The notes under the pieces: generated by a model
The model's input: the letters and a program-made list of their open reading frames with translations, nothing else
What the model was told of the DNA's origin: nothing
Databases searched by the model: none
From: Flavobacteriales bacterium
GTDB lineage: Bacteria > Bacteroidota > Bacteroidia > Flavobacteriales_D > Sanyastnellaceae
DNA: 64,000 bases
Reading direction: 5' to 3'
Assembly: GCA_022447625.1 (NCBI GenBank)
Contig: JAKVAX010000004.1
Coordinates: forward strand, 1-64,000
Position numbers and translations under genes: made by a program
Shown: positions 33,391-41,368 of the stretch, piece after piece
How positions within the stretch are numbered: the first letter of the stretch is position 1
Layout: every line of letters starts with the position of its first letter

Positions 33391-34857
33391 TTAACGCTTC
33401 AGTTTCCAAAGACTTGGGCCTTCAGAAGTGGCATGTTGGGCTGGTGAATCACTCAACAATTTGAATGCAGCAATCGCAGCGGCATGAGCTTCGTGCCTGT
33501 CGTAATTGTCAAGGAATTCGGGCTTGTAGTGATCTTTCACAAACAAAGTGTCAAAGTCTCCACTGCGGAATGCGTCATGACGAATTGCGAAGCGCCCGAA
33601 TGATAAGGTGGTTTCTACACCTGAAATCTTATACTCATCAATAGCACGTGTCAATTTCTCAATAGCCGATTTACGGTCTTCGGCATGAGCCACCAGCTTT
33701 GAAATCATCGGATCGTAGTAAATCGGAATCTCCATTCCTTCTTCATATCCGTCATCAACACGAACACCTGGTCCTTCCGGACGACGGTAAGTTCTCAATG
33801 TACCTACGTCAGGGAGGAAGTCATTCTTTGGATCTTCAGCATATACACGCAATTCTATGGCGTGGCCGTTGATCGTCAAGTCTTCTTGGTTGAATGAAAT
33901 TTTCTCTCCTCGTGCGATTTGAATCTGCTCTTTTACCAAGTCAACACCCGTAATCATTTCTGTAACCGGGTGTTCCACTTGCAAACGCGTATTCATCTCG
34001 AGGAAGTAGTAGTTTCTATCCCCATCCATCAAGAACTCTACTGTTCCTGCTCCTACGTAATCACAAGCACGGGCTACATCACAGGCGCTTTTACCCATGG
34101 CGTTGCGTAGTTCAGGAGTAAGGATGCTTGAAGGAGCTTCCTCCACTACTTTCTGGTGACGACGTTGAATACTACACTCACGCTCGAATAAGTGAACGAC
34201 GTTACCATGGGTGTCAGCAAGTACTTGAACCTCGATGTGACGAGGTGAGCTAACAAATCGTTCAATGAAGACAGAACCATCTCCGAAAGAGCTTTCTGCT
34301 TCGGAAATCGCACGCTTCATTTGGCTTTCGAGATCTTCCTCGCGTTCAACAATACGCATCCCTTTTCCACCACCTCCGGCAGAAGCTTTAATAAGAATAG
34401 GGAACCCGATTTCACGGGCAATGCGAATAGCTTCTTCCGCGCTAGCGACTGCTTCATCAGTACCTGGAACCATAGGAATACCAAATTCCTTTACAGCTGC
34501 TTTAGCCGCGAGCTTACTACCCATGACCTCCATGGCGTCAGGTGAAGGGCCAATCAACGTAATACCTGCAGCTTTTAATTCTCGCGCAAACGTGGCGTTT
34601 TCAGAAAGGAAACCATATCCTGGGTGAACGCCCTCAGCACCTGTGTCTTGACAAGCTTTGATGATACGCTCAATGCGCAGGTATGATTGAGATGATGCTG
34701 GAGGACCCACAAAAACCGCTTCATCAGCATATCGTACGAACGGTGCATTTTGGTCAGCTTCAGAATAAACTGCCACAGTAGCGATTCCCATTTCTCTGGC
34801 TGTACGCATAACACGCAAAGCAATCTCTCCTCGGTTAGCAACAAGTATTTTCTTCAT
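33391..34857 (-). CDS. accC: biotin carboxylase subunit of an acyl-CoA carboxylase
   Basis: Biotin carboxylase uses ATP and bicarbonate to carboxylate biotin on a carrier protein. The 488 residues begin KKILVANRGEIALRVMRTA, then EGVHPGYGFLSENATFA. The ATP-grasp glycine loop is IKASAGGGGKGMRIV; also present are ECSIQRRHQKVVEEAPS and MNTRLQVEHPVTE. The protein is about 40 residues longer than Escherichia coli AccC (449) and ends with FDTLFVKDHYKPEF, as in subunits of propionyl- or methylcrotonyl-CoA carboxylases, so the partner could be either. No biotin carrier or carboxyltransferase gene is adjacent. BioY at 55.8 kb could supply biotin. Confidence 0.92.
   Translation of the reverse strand: MKKILVANRGEIALRVMRTAREMGIATVAVYSEADQNAPFVRYADEAVFVGPPASSQSYLRIERIIKACQDTGAEGVHPGYGFLSENATFARELKAAGITLIGPSPDAMEVMGSKLAAKAAVKEFGIPMVPGTDEAVASAEEAIRIAREIGFPILIKASAGGGGKGMRIVEREEDLESQMKRAISEAESSFGDGSVFIERFVSSPRHIEVQVLADTHGNVVHLFERECSIQRRHQKVVEEAPSSILTPELRNAMGKSACDVARACDYVGAGTVEFLMDGDRNYYFLEMNTRLQVEHPVTEMITGVDLVKEQIQIARGEKISFNQEDLTINGHAIELRVYAEDPKNDFLPDVGTLRTYRRPEGPGVRVDDGYEEGMEIPIYYDPMISKLVAHAEDRKSAIEKLTRAIDEYKISGVETTLSFGRFAIRHDAFRSGDFDTLFVKDHYKPEFLDNYDRHEAHAAAIAAFKLLSDSPAQHATSEGPSLWKLKR
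34435..34447 (-). repeat. dispersed 13-mer copy (CGCTAGCGCGGAA)
   Basis: Exact G-variant on the minus strand, inside the biotin carboxylase gene, read there as Ala-Ser-Ala-Glu. Confidence 0.8.
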
Positions 34858-34880
34858 GGTACGTCTTTGGTTCGGCCAAA

Positions 34881-35696
34881 TTACGACTTCGGACCGCGAA
34901 GTCCGTAATGACCAGCAATTAGTTTTTCAAAGGTTCTTCCACCAAGAGATTTATGGAGTAAGACACTTAGATGTTGAACAGGCGTAGCTACCCGGTAGCG
35001 CAATTTCGGACGCTTTGATTTCAGAATGCGTTCGACTGTTTTGGCAACAAGAATTGGGTCTTTAGCACAAGCAACTTCACGGTTGATTTGATCCAAGGCT
35101 TGATCGAAATTGGTGTAAACCGCCTTATCTATGTTGGAAGCTACCTTTCGGTTGTCGTTGATCTTCGTCTTGAAATCACCTGGTTCAATAATGCTCACAT
35201 TGATTCCAAATTGCCAAAGCTCCATGCTGAGCACTTCGCTAATTCCTTCAACCGCAGATTTGCTTGAGCAATAGATGCCTCGGTAAGGAAGGCCAAACAT
35301 TCCAGCGATACTGGTGATATTGATGATATTGCCTTTTGATTCGCGTAAGGCAGGAGTGGCAACTCTACAGGTATTAAGAACGCCGAATACATTGGTGTCG
35401 AAGATCTCTTTCGCCTCAGTGTCTGATGTACTTTCTAACGGACCCGCCATGCCAAGGCCGGCGTTATTAATAAGAACGTCAAGTTTGCCTTCTTTGTCTA
35501 AAATGAGATTCACGGCACGTTGAACAGTAGCTTCGTCAGTTATTTCCATGCGGACAATACAGTATCCTTGCTCGGTCATTCCTTCCGCAGCACTTCTGCT
35601 GGTGCCGTAAACGATGTGTCCTTTAGACGACAAGTATGAGGCAACTGCCTTTCCTATTCCAGCTGATCCGCCAGTGACAAGGATTACTTTGGACAT
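34881..35696 (-). CDS. short-chain dehydrogenase/reductase
   Basis: This is a 271-residue SDR with the cofactor motif VTGGSAGIGKAVASYL, a strand end YGTSR whose Arg suggests NADPH, NNAGLGMAG, the catalytic Ser in NITSIAG, and YCSSK (Tyr-x3-Lys) near residue 155. The end of the protein is basic and Arg/Leu-rich (RYRVATPVQHLSVLLHKSLG), perhaps for membrane association. The substrate cannot be assigned. It is 23 bp upstream of accC on the same strand and probably co-transcribed. It is only distantly similar to the SDR at 5921-6754. Confidence 0.88.
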   Translation of the reverse strand: MSKVILVTGGSAGIGKAVASYLSSKGHIVYGTSRSAAEGMTEQGYCIVRMEITDEATVQRAVNLILDKEGKLDVLINNAGLGMAGPLESTSDTEAKEIFDTNVFGVLNTCRVATPALRESKGNIINITSIAGMFGLPYRGIYCSSKSAVEGISEVLSMELWQFGINVSIIEPGDFKTKINDNRKVASNIDKAVYTNFDQALDQINREVACAKDPILVAKTVERILKSKRPKLRYRVATPVQHLSVLLHKSLGGRTFEKLIAGHYGLRGPKS

Positions 35697-35790
35697 GGGG
35701 CAAATATCGAATTTTTAGGACATCTGTCTTTGTTCAGAAATGTGGTGGGGTAGAAGAAGGCAGTTGAGCGGAAAAAGGGCAAAAAAAATG

Positions 35791-35886
35791 TGGCAAGCTA
35801 CTCACATCGCACCGCTCAACCATCTACCCTTGCTGCCTTCCGGCCCTGGGGGAGTTCAATAGGAGCTGGTCGTGTAAGACTTGCCA
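35791..35886 (-). ncRNA. ffs: small signal recognition particle RNA (4.5S type)
   Basis: On the minus strand the conserved core GGCCGGAAGGCAGCAAGGGT carries the GGAA tetraloop and the asymmetric A-C loop that bind Ffh. The ends TGGCAAG and CTTGCCA pair to close a hairpin of about 96 nt. A run of T's follows the 3' end (35781-35789) and acts as terminator. A TACCTTTG box lies 5 bases before the 5' end. The RNA joins Ffh in co-translational targeting to SecYEG/YidC. This explains most of the 327-bp gap 35697-36023; I see nothing else in it except this promoter. Confidence 0.95.
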
Positions 35887-35891
35887 CGGCG

Positions 35892-35899
35892 CAAAGGTA
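35892..35899 (-). promoter_or_regulatory. TAnnTTTG -7 box of the SRP RNA gene
   Basis: TACCTTTG on the minus strand, five bases before the paired 5' end of the RNA. Because a structural RNA's 5' end is fixed, this calibrates box-to-start distance in this genome. Confidence 0.7.
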
Positions 35900-36023
35900 A
35901 TGAGTTTTTCTCGACCTACACCAGCACTTTTTTCCGATGAGCCCTCTTTTTTGTTCGCTCGTCCTAAAATGCCCTGATTTGGTAAACTTTAACTTAATTT
36001 CACCGCAACTGAAATCCAACATT

Positions 36024-36557
36024 ATGAATCAGAAAGCTATTACCTACGGAGTGATTGGAGGATTAGTCTCTATCGCGGCCACCCTTGTTATGTATATCGT
36101 CAACCCAGCCTTGCTTGCGAGCTTCTGGATAATGATGCTCTTTATCCCTGTCCAGATTGTGTTTGTTGTTCTCGGAACCATCGCCGCACGTAAGAACGCG
36201 GGAGGATACATGCCTTTTGGTAAAGCATTTTTAAACGCTTTCGTCTGTGGTATGGTCATGTCACTGTTGGGTGTTCTATTCCAAATTATGCTCTTCCATG
36301 TCATTGACCCAGAGCTTCCAGCATACTTGATGGAAGAGGCCATGCAAAACACAGCTGAAATGATGTCGAAATTCGGAATGCCCGAAGAGGCAATGCAAGA
36401 AGCGATGGCGCAAGCTGGTGAGGATATTGAAAAGGGCTTCTCGGTAGCGGGAATGTTTGGCAACCTAATCACCTCTGTGTTCTTCTGGGGATTCATTGGA
36501 TTGATCGTAGGACTGATCGTTAAGCGTAATCCCCCTGAAGCCGATCCAGTGGTTTAA
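36024..36557 (+). CDS. DUF4199 membrane protein
   Basis: The protein has 177 residues from ATG 36024-36026 (MNQKAITYGVIGGLVSIAAT). The upstream in-frame extension crosses the SRP RNA promoter region and is rejected. Four hydrophobic helices surround a helical, Met-rich segment (YLMEEAMQNTAEMMSKFGMP). The architecture and the start motif fit DUF4199, a Bacteroidota inner-membrane family of unknown function. A glycosyltransferase follows 30 bp downstream, and in many Bacteroidota a DUF4199 gene precedes a GT2 gene, so an envelope-glycan role is possible. Confidence 0.85.
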   Translation: MNQKAITYGVIGGLVSIAATLVMYIVNPALLASFWIMMLFIPVQIVFVVLGTIAARKNAGGYMPFGKAFLNAFVCGMVMSLLGVLFQIMLFHVIDPELPAYLMEEAMQNTAEMMSKFGMPEEAMQEAMAQAGEDIEKGFSVAGMFGNLITSVFFWGFIGLIVGLIVKRNPPEADPVV

Positions 36558-36587
36558 TGTATTTTCGCGTTCGAGTAACGCTTTACT

Positions 36588-37550
36588 ATGACACAACCAG
36601 AGGTTTCCATTATTGTACCTCTTTTGAATGAAGAAGAATCCCTGCGCGAGCTGCATGCCTGGATCAAGAAGGTGATGCTGGCGCAGGGATTATCTTATGA
36701 GGTAGTCTTCGTTGATGACGGAAGTACGGATGATTCCTGGAAGGTCATTCAAGAACTTCGGAGTCAAGACGATCAGGGCGTACGTGGTATTCGCTTCCTG
36801 CGCAACTATGGCAAAAGTGCTGCCTTGAATGAAGGTTTCAAGATTGTACGAGGAAAAGTGGTGATCACCATGGACGCTGATTTGCAAGACTCCCCAGATG
36901 AGATTCCTGAGTTGCGTTCCATGATTATGGATGAGGGCTATGATCTGGTCAGCGGCTGGAAGAAGAAGCGTCACGACCCAATCTCCAAGACGATTCCTAC
37001 CAAACTATATAACTGGGCCACTCGAAAAATGTCTGGTATTTATCTACATGATTTCAACTGTGGACTCAAAGCATACCGCGCCAATGTGGTAAAGAATATT
37101 GAAGTCTACGGTGAAATGCACCGCTACATTCCGGTAATCGCTAAACGTAATGGTTTTGGGAACATAGGAGAGAAGGTGGTAGCACACCGTGCTCGTCAAT
37201 TCGGTAAATCGAAGTTCGGATTGGAACGATTCATGAACGGATTCCTCGATCTACTTACCATTACATTCATTTCTCGCTTCGCTAAGAAACCAATGCACTT
37301 CTTCGGAAGCTTGGGAACCTTGATGTTTGTCTTCGGTTTCATCCTATTCGTATTCATTGGAGGTGAGAAGTTATGGGCACTAGCCAATGATATTGAAGCT
37401 AAGAACATCACAGAAATTTCTGGATTCTACATTGCCCTGATTACGATGGTTATTGGAACACAGTTGTTCCTCGCGGGCTTCCTAGCAGAGTTGATTTCGC
37501 GCAATGCGCCGAATCGCAATGCCTACTTAGTCGCCGATCGAATAGATTAA
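36588..37550 (+). CDS. GT2 family glycosyltransferase, polyprenyl-phosphate type
   Basis: The protein has 320 residues. The GT-A domain begins EVSIIVPLLNEEESLREL and contains VVFVDDGSTDDSWKVI, the metal-binding DxD in TMDADLQDSPDEIP, and FNCGLKAYRA. Two transmembrane helices lie at the C-terminus (FGSLGTLMFVFGFILFVFIG and IALITMVIGTQLFLAGFLAE). This is the bactoprenol glucosyl/glycosyltransferase or dolichyl-phosphate-mannose-synthase-like type, which loads a sugar onto a lipid carrier for GT-C enzymes. A GT-C enzyme is encoded at 59-60.5 kb. The exact sugar is unknown. It is probably co-transcribed with the DUF4199 gene. Confidence 0.92.
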   Translation: MTQPEVSIIVPLLNEEESLRELHAWIKKVMLAQGLSYEVVFVDDGSTDDSWKVIQELRSQDDQGVRGIRFLRNYGKSAALNEGFKIVRGKVVITMDADLQDSPDEIPELRSMIMDEGYDLVSGWKKKRHDPISKTIPTKLYNWATRKMSGIYLHDFNCGLKAYRANVVKNIEVYGEMHRYIPVIAKRNGFGNIGEKVVAHRARQFGKSKFGLERFMNGFLDLLTITFISRFAKKPMHFFGSLGTLMFVFGFILFVFIGGEKLWALANDIEAKNITEISGFYIALITMVIGTQLFLAGFLAELISRNAPNRNAYLVADRID

Positions 37551-37575
37551 GATTCCGCCGTTAGGCTGAAAGAAA

Positions 37576-38766
37576 TTACATTACTGCAGAGCCAATAAGC
37601 TCCTCTCCATCATACCAAGCAAAGAACTGTCCCGCTGCGATTCCGCGTTGAGCGCTTTCAAAAACAACGCGTAAGTGATTCTCTTCCCAGAATAAGGTAC
37701 AAGGCTGCAAAGGTTGTCGGTAACGAATGCGTCCGAGATAAGAACGTGATTCACCCAAGGTCATTTTTAAGTCTTCTCTAACCCAATGAACTTCATGATG
37801 AGGAATGTAGAGACCACGGCGATACAGGCCAGGGTGATCATCACCTTGACCAACGTAAACCACATTCTCTTTGACATCTGTTCCAATCACAAAAAGAGGT
37901 TCGGCTTTACCACCAACATGGAGGCCTTTACGTTGTCCCACAGTGAAGAAATGTGCGCCGATATGCTCGCCCACAACTTCACCCATAAAAGGTTCTAGTT
38001 TGAAAGCTTGGTAATTAATGTCGCCTCCGGCGGAACGGCTATCGCCTTCTTCAGTTAATACTAATTGCTGAAAGACTTCGTGTTCTGGGGAGATCTCTAT
38101 GATTCTTCCTTTTTTCGATTTGAGTTGCTGCTGCAAGAATACAGGTAACTTCACCTTTCCGATGAAGCAGAGTCCTTGGGAGTCTCTCTTATTTGCCGTT
38201 GGAAGTCCGATTTCGGTAGCAATCTCCCGAACCTTAGGCTTCACCAGATGTCCAATCGGGAAAAGGGCTTTGGAAAGCTGTTCTTGCTTCAATTGACACA
38301 GGAAGTAACTCTGGTCTTTATTATTGTCTGCTCCAGCGATCAACGAGTGAACTTCCTTGCCGTCTACTTCTTGGGTAGCTTTTTGACAGTAGTGTCCTGT
38401 CGCAACAAAATCAGCGCCCAATTTCATGGCAGCATCTAGGAAAATGTCGAATTTGATTTCACGGTTGCAAAGTACGTCGGGATTCGGTGTGCGACCCGCC
38501 TCATACTCAGCAAACATATAGTCAACAATTCGCTCGCGATACTCGTCTGAAAGGTCAAGCACCTGGAGAGGGATTCCAAGGTGTTCAGCCACGAGCATAG
38601 CATCGTTCGAATCATCAATCCAAGGACACTCATTGTTGATAGTCACTGATTCATCATGCCAGTTACGCATGAATAGTCCTATCACTTCGTATCCTTTTTC
38701 TAGTAAAAGGTGTGCGGCGACGCTAGAATCAACGCCTCCTGATAAACCAACTACAACTCTTTTCAC
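37576..38766 (-). CDS. mnmA: tRNA-specific 2-thiouridylase MnmA
   Basis: MnmA thiolates U34 of Lys, Glu and Gln tRNAs using a sulfur relay. The 396 residues begin [20 protein letters not shown] (PP-loop). The two catalytic cysteines are in [12 protein letters not shown] and [11 protein letters not shown]. The central and C-terminal beta-barrel domains ([26 protein letters not shown]) are complete. The start is GTG 38764-38766. A TAATTTTG box ends 4 bases upstream, suggesting a leaderless mRNA. It is convergent with the GT2 gene. Confidence 0.96.
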   Translation of the reverse strand: MKRVVVGLSGGVDSSVAAHLLLEKGYEVIGLFMRNWHDESVTINNECPWIDDSNDAMLVAEHLGIPLQVLDLSDEYRERIVDYMFAEYEAGRTPNPDVLCNREIKFDIFLDAAMKLGADFVATGHYCQKATQEVDGKEVHSLIAGADNNKDQSYFLCQLKQEQLSKALFPIGHLVKPKVREIATEIGLPTANKRDSQGLCFIGKVKLPVFLQQQLKSKKGRIIEISPEHEVFQQLVLTEEGDSRSAGGDINYQAFKLEPFMGEVVGEHIGAHFFTVGQRKGLHVGGKAEPLFVIGTDVKENVVYVGQGDDHPGLYRRGLYIPHHEVHWVREDLKMTLGESRSYLGRIRYRQPLQPCTLFWEENHLRVVFESAQRGIAAGQFFAWYDGEELIGSAVM

Positions 38767-38770
38767 ACTG

Positions 38771-38778
38771 CAAAATTA
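38771..38778 (-). promoter_or_regulatory. TAnnTTTG -7 box 4 bases before mnmA start
   Basis: TAATTTTG on the minus strand followed by four bases and the GTG start. It is the third case with this exact spacing (with ccmB and the sirtuin). Confidence 0.55.
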
Positions 38779-38900
38779 CCACAACTACACCGAAAAACGA
38801 TGTGTAGGATGATTCTTACAGTCGGGACAGGTAGATGCCCTACACTATCGGAAAAGGTGTTGAATTAACTTGGGTAAGCCATTACCTTCACTTTAGAACA

Positions 38901-39296
38901 ATGAACTATGTGAATTCTGTACTCTTGATCGACGATAACCCGAGCTGTAACTTTATTATGAGCGAGTTTATCAAACTGGCTGATGAGCGAATTGAAGTGC
39001 ATGTATCCGAGTCAGTCCAAGAGGCGCTAGAGAAACTGAATGATCCATTGATTTGCTTCCCAGAAGTAATCTATGTAGATCTCAATATGCCCGTTCAGAA
39101 CGGGTTCGAATTTATTGAAGCCTTTGAACAACGCTTCATGATCACCCATCCGGGAAGCAAGCTATTTATGTTGAGCAGTTCCTTGAGACCTGAGGATAAA
39201 GAGCGCGCACTTACATACCAAAGCGTGCAAGATTTCGTTAGTAAAAACGACATTGACACCTTTTTACAGAAAACTTTGCTTCGAGCTGTAGCCTAA
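38901..39296 (+). CDS. stand-alone receiver-domain response regulator
   Basis: The protein has 131 residues from ATG 38901-38903. The earlier in-frame ATG at 38835 would add 22 residues unlike any receiver start. Acidic pocket residues are in VLLIDDNPS, phospho-acceptor Asp60 in VIYVDLNMPVQNGFEF, Ser in MLSSSLRPED and Lys in DFVSKNDID. There is no output domain, so it acts by protein-protein contact, like CheY or Spo0F. It lies 120 bp upstream of the ECF sigma gene on the same strand, and a link to that system is an inference. Confidence 0.9.
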   Translation: MNYVNSVLLIDDNPSCNFIMSEFIKLADERIEVHVSESVQEALEKLNDPLICFPEVIYVDLNMPVQNGFEFIEAFEQRFMITHPGSKLFMLSSSLRPEDKERALTYQSVQDFVSKNDIDTFLQKTLLRAVA

Positions 39297-39416
39297 ATAC
39301 CTGTTTTCCAGTGTTGTATATATTGGGTGTTTCTGTTTTCCTAAAATTTCCTTAATTCGTTAGCCAGATAAGAGGCAACCGTTGTGGTTTGTCCTCGTCT
39401 AATTAATGTCTCGTTC

Positions 39417-39986
39417 ATGATAGATGATGAACTTCGGGAGCTAATCTTAGGATGTGTTCGTGGGAGCAGAAAGTCTCAGGAGGGCATCTATCGTAGATTG
39501 TACGGGACAATGATGGCCGTTTGTATGCGGTATACTAAGAACGTCGATCAGGCACACGATATTTTGCAGGAAGGCTTTCTAAAGGTATTCGCAAACATTG
39601 GAAAATACGGTTTCGAAGGCTCGTTTGAAGGCTGGGTGCGAAGAATCATGGTGAATACCGCCATTGATACTTTCCGAAAGAAGAGAACAGACTTCGTGTT
39701 ACTTGGGGAAGATCAGTCGATTGAAGATTACACTGAAGTCGCTGAAGATGATGATGAAGAAGCAGAATTTGAATTCACAGCTTCAGACGTGGTGGAAGCC
39801 ATGCAGCAGTTGACCCCAGCCTACCGCACCATCTTTAACCTCTACGTGTTTGAGAACCTTACGCACGTAGAGATCGCCGAGCGACTTGGAATTAGTGTCG
39901 GAACATCTAAATCCAACTATGCAAAAGCGAAAAGAAATTTGAAACGCATATTAACTAACGATTTCAGGAATCGCGATGACGGATAA
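39417..39986 (+). CDS. ECF-type RNA polymerase sigma factor
   Basis: The protein has 189 residues from ATG 39417-39419; a GTG 11 codons upstream is possible but less likely. Region 2 is YRRLYGTMMAVCMRYTKNVD, then QAHDILQEGFLKVFANIGKY and FEGSFEGWVRRIMVNTAIDT. An acidic linker (EDYTEVAEDDDEEAEFEF) precedes region 4 (LTPAYRTIFNLYVFENLTHV, then EIAERLGISVGTSKSNYAKA). It overlaps the following membrane-anchored PKD protein by 11 bp, the arrangement typical of an ECF sigma with its anti-sigma. The regulon is unknown; the downstream T9SS surface proteins are natural candidates. Confidence 0.92.
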   Translation: MIDDELRELILGCVRGSRKSQEGIYRRLYGTMMAVCMRYTKNVDQAHDILQEGFLKVFANIGKYGFEGSFEGWVRRIMVNTAIDTFRKKRTDFVLLGEDQSIEDYTEVAEDDDEEAEFEFTASDVVEAMQQLTPAYRTIFNLYVFENLTHVEIAERLGISVGTSKSNYAKAKRNLKRILTNDFRNRDDG

Positions 39987-41274
39987 GTTTGATGCCTTTG
40001 AGCATAGCATGAGGAACGTGCTCAAAGATTACGAAGTGCCTTTCAACGAGGCCAGTTGGGAAGAATTAAAAGGACAAATTCCAGGCGGGTCAGCTTGGAC
40101 TAATCCTTGGACGATTGCCGCGATCTTTGCAGGTCTATTAACCGTTGGCGCTACCTCATGGTATTTCCTCAGCTCTGACAACGGTACGATGGCGCAAGCA
40201 GCTAACCCTACAGATCTTGTAGTCAATAAAGATACATATGAAGGTATTCGCTCAAAAACGGAACAATTCCTTCTAGCTGTTGCTGATAATAGCGGTGATA
40301 TGATCTCTTTCGAAGACGCAGTTCTGGCGTCTGAAGAAGCGGCGAACGCTAATGATAGCAATAGTGCACAACTCGCCGCTATCAATACGACTTCAAACAC
40401 TACTCAACCAACAACTACTGAAGAGTATGAATCTTTGGTGGCAGCAGACGAAATGGAAGCTGCTGAAGAGGAAATCGTTGGAATCCCTGCAGAAGGAGAT
40501 AAGCCAGCAATTCCAATCTCTATCAGCACGCGCAAAGGATGTGTCGGTACTACAGTAGAATTCAACATCTCGCTTGAAAGCGAAGACGGTAACTACCTAT
40601 GGAACTTTGGTGATGGTAACTTCTCGAACCAACCAAACCCAACTCACACTTACCTCAAAGCAGGTACATACGACATTACACTCTCTGTGACTAGCAACGA
40701 CGACGGGGTGATTCGTACCAAGACGATGGATAACCTCATTGTCATTAACCCAACTCCTGAAGCAGATTTCGATTGGTCATTCGTTGATTCAACGTCTGGA
40801 ACACCGACGGTTCGCTTCAATAACCGTTCAGCTAGAGCGCAAGATTCAGAGTGGGTGATCGTTGATCTGATTTCTACGGATATCAATCCTACAGAAGCAA
40901 TCAACAAAAAAGGAGTGCACGTAATCGAACTTGTGGTGAGCAACGAATTCGGCTGTTCAGATACAAAAGCACGCACAATCTCTGTCAACGCAGATTACGC
41001 ATTGATGGCTCCTTCACAATTCTCTCCAGATGGAGATGGAGTTTTCGATAGCTTCATGCCTCGCGCCTTCATGGATGATGACATGAACTTCGATCTCAAG
41101 ATCTACAGTGGTGATGAGGTTGTGTTCCACACAACAGACGCAGACAACCCTTGGAAAGGTCAACTTCCAGACGGATCTATTGCTCAGAAAGGCAAGGCCT
41201 ACAGTTGGGTGGCGATCGTGAAAGACCTGAATGGTGAGAAATATTACAGTGGTACAATTACAATTACGCCTTAA
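39976..41274 (+). CDS. membrane-anchored PKD protein with T9SS type-B-like C-terminus; putative anti-sigma
   Basis: The protein has 432 residues. The first ~38 are cytoplasmic and acidic/amphipathic (DAFEHSMRNVLKDYEVPF, NEASWEELKGQIPG). One transmembrane helix follows (TIAAIFAGLLTVGATSWYFL, about 44-63), with no cleavable signal. A disordered acidic linker leads to a PKD domain (about 185-260; YLWNFGDGNFSNQPNPTHTY) and a second Ig-like segment. The last ~90 residues (APSQFSPDGDGVFDSF to YYSGTITITP) align with type B sorting domains (PNAFTPDNDGINEVF). It overlaps the ECF sigma gene. An inner-membrane anchor combined with a secretion-like tail is odd; an anti-sigma that senses the T9SS or the envelope is my inference. 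Confidence 0.75.
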   Translation: MTDKFDAFEHSMRNVLKDYEVPFNEASWEELKGQIPGGSAWTNPWTIAAIFAGLLTVGATSWYFLSSDNGTMAQAANPTDLVVNKDTYEGIRSKTEQFLLAVADNSGDMISFEDAVLASEEAANANDSNSAQLAAINTTSNTTQPTTTEEYESLVAADEMEAAEEEIVGIPAEGDKPAIPISISTRKGCVGTTVEFNISLESEDGNYLWNFGDGNFSNQPNPTHTYLKAGTYDITLSVTSNDDGVIRTKTMDNLIVINPTPEADFDWSFVDSTSGTPTVRFNNRSARAQDSEWVIVDLISTDINPTEAINKKGVHVIELVVSNEFGCSDTKARTISVNADYALMAPSQFSPDGDGVFDSFMPRAFMDDDMNFDLKIYSGDEVVFHTTDADNPWKGQLPDGSIAQKGKAYSWVAIVKDLNGEKYYSGTITITP

Positions 41275-41302
41275 CCAAAATTGTAAATAATCATGTTGAG
41301 AG

Positions 41303-41334
41303 AAGGCTTTAACCTAGCGGTTAGAGCCTTTTTT
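41303..41334 (+). terminator. intrinsic terminator after the PKD/anti-sigma candidate gene
   Basis: A 12-bp stem, AAGGCTTTAACC paired with GGTTAGAGCCTT (one G-T pair) around a TAGC loop, is followed by T's. It separates the sigma operon from the giant T9SS genes. Confidence 0.85.
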
Positions 41335-41368
41335 CGTAGTTTTGCACAATTGTTAATAACCTTTGCCA

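Noticed and set aside
35816-36022. Open reading frame on the minus strand over the SRP RNA
   Set aside because: It covers the structured RNA and its promoter; sequence conservation there is due to the RNA.
35937-36023. N-terminal extension of the DUF4199 protein
   Set aside because: It reads through the SRP RNA upstream region and lacks family sequence; ATG 36024 is the natural start.
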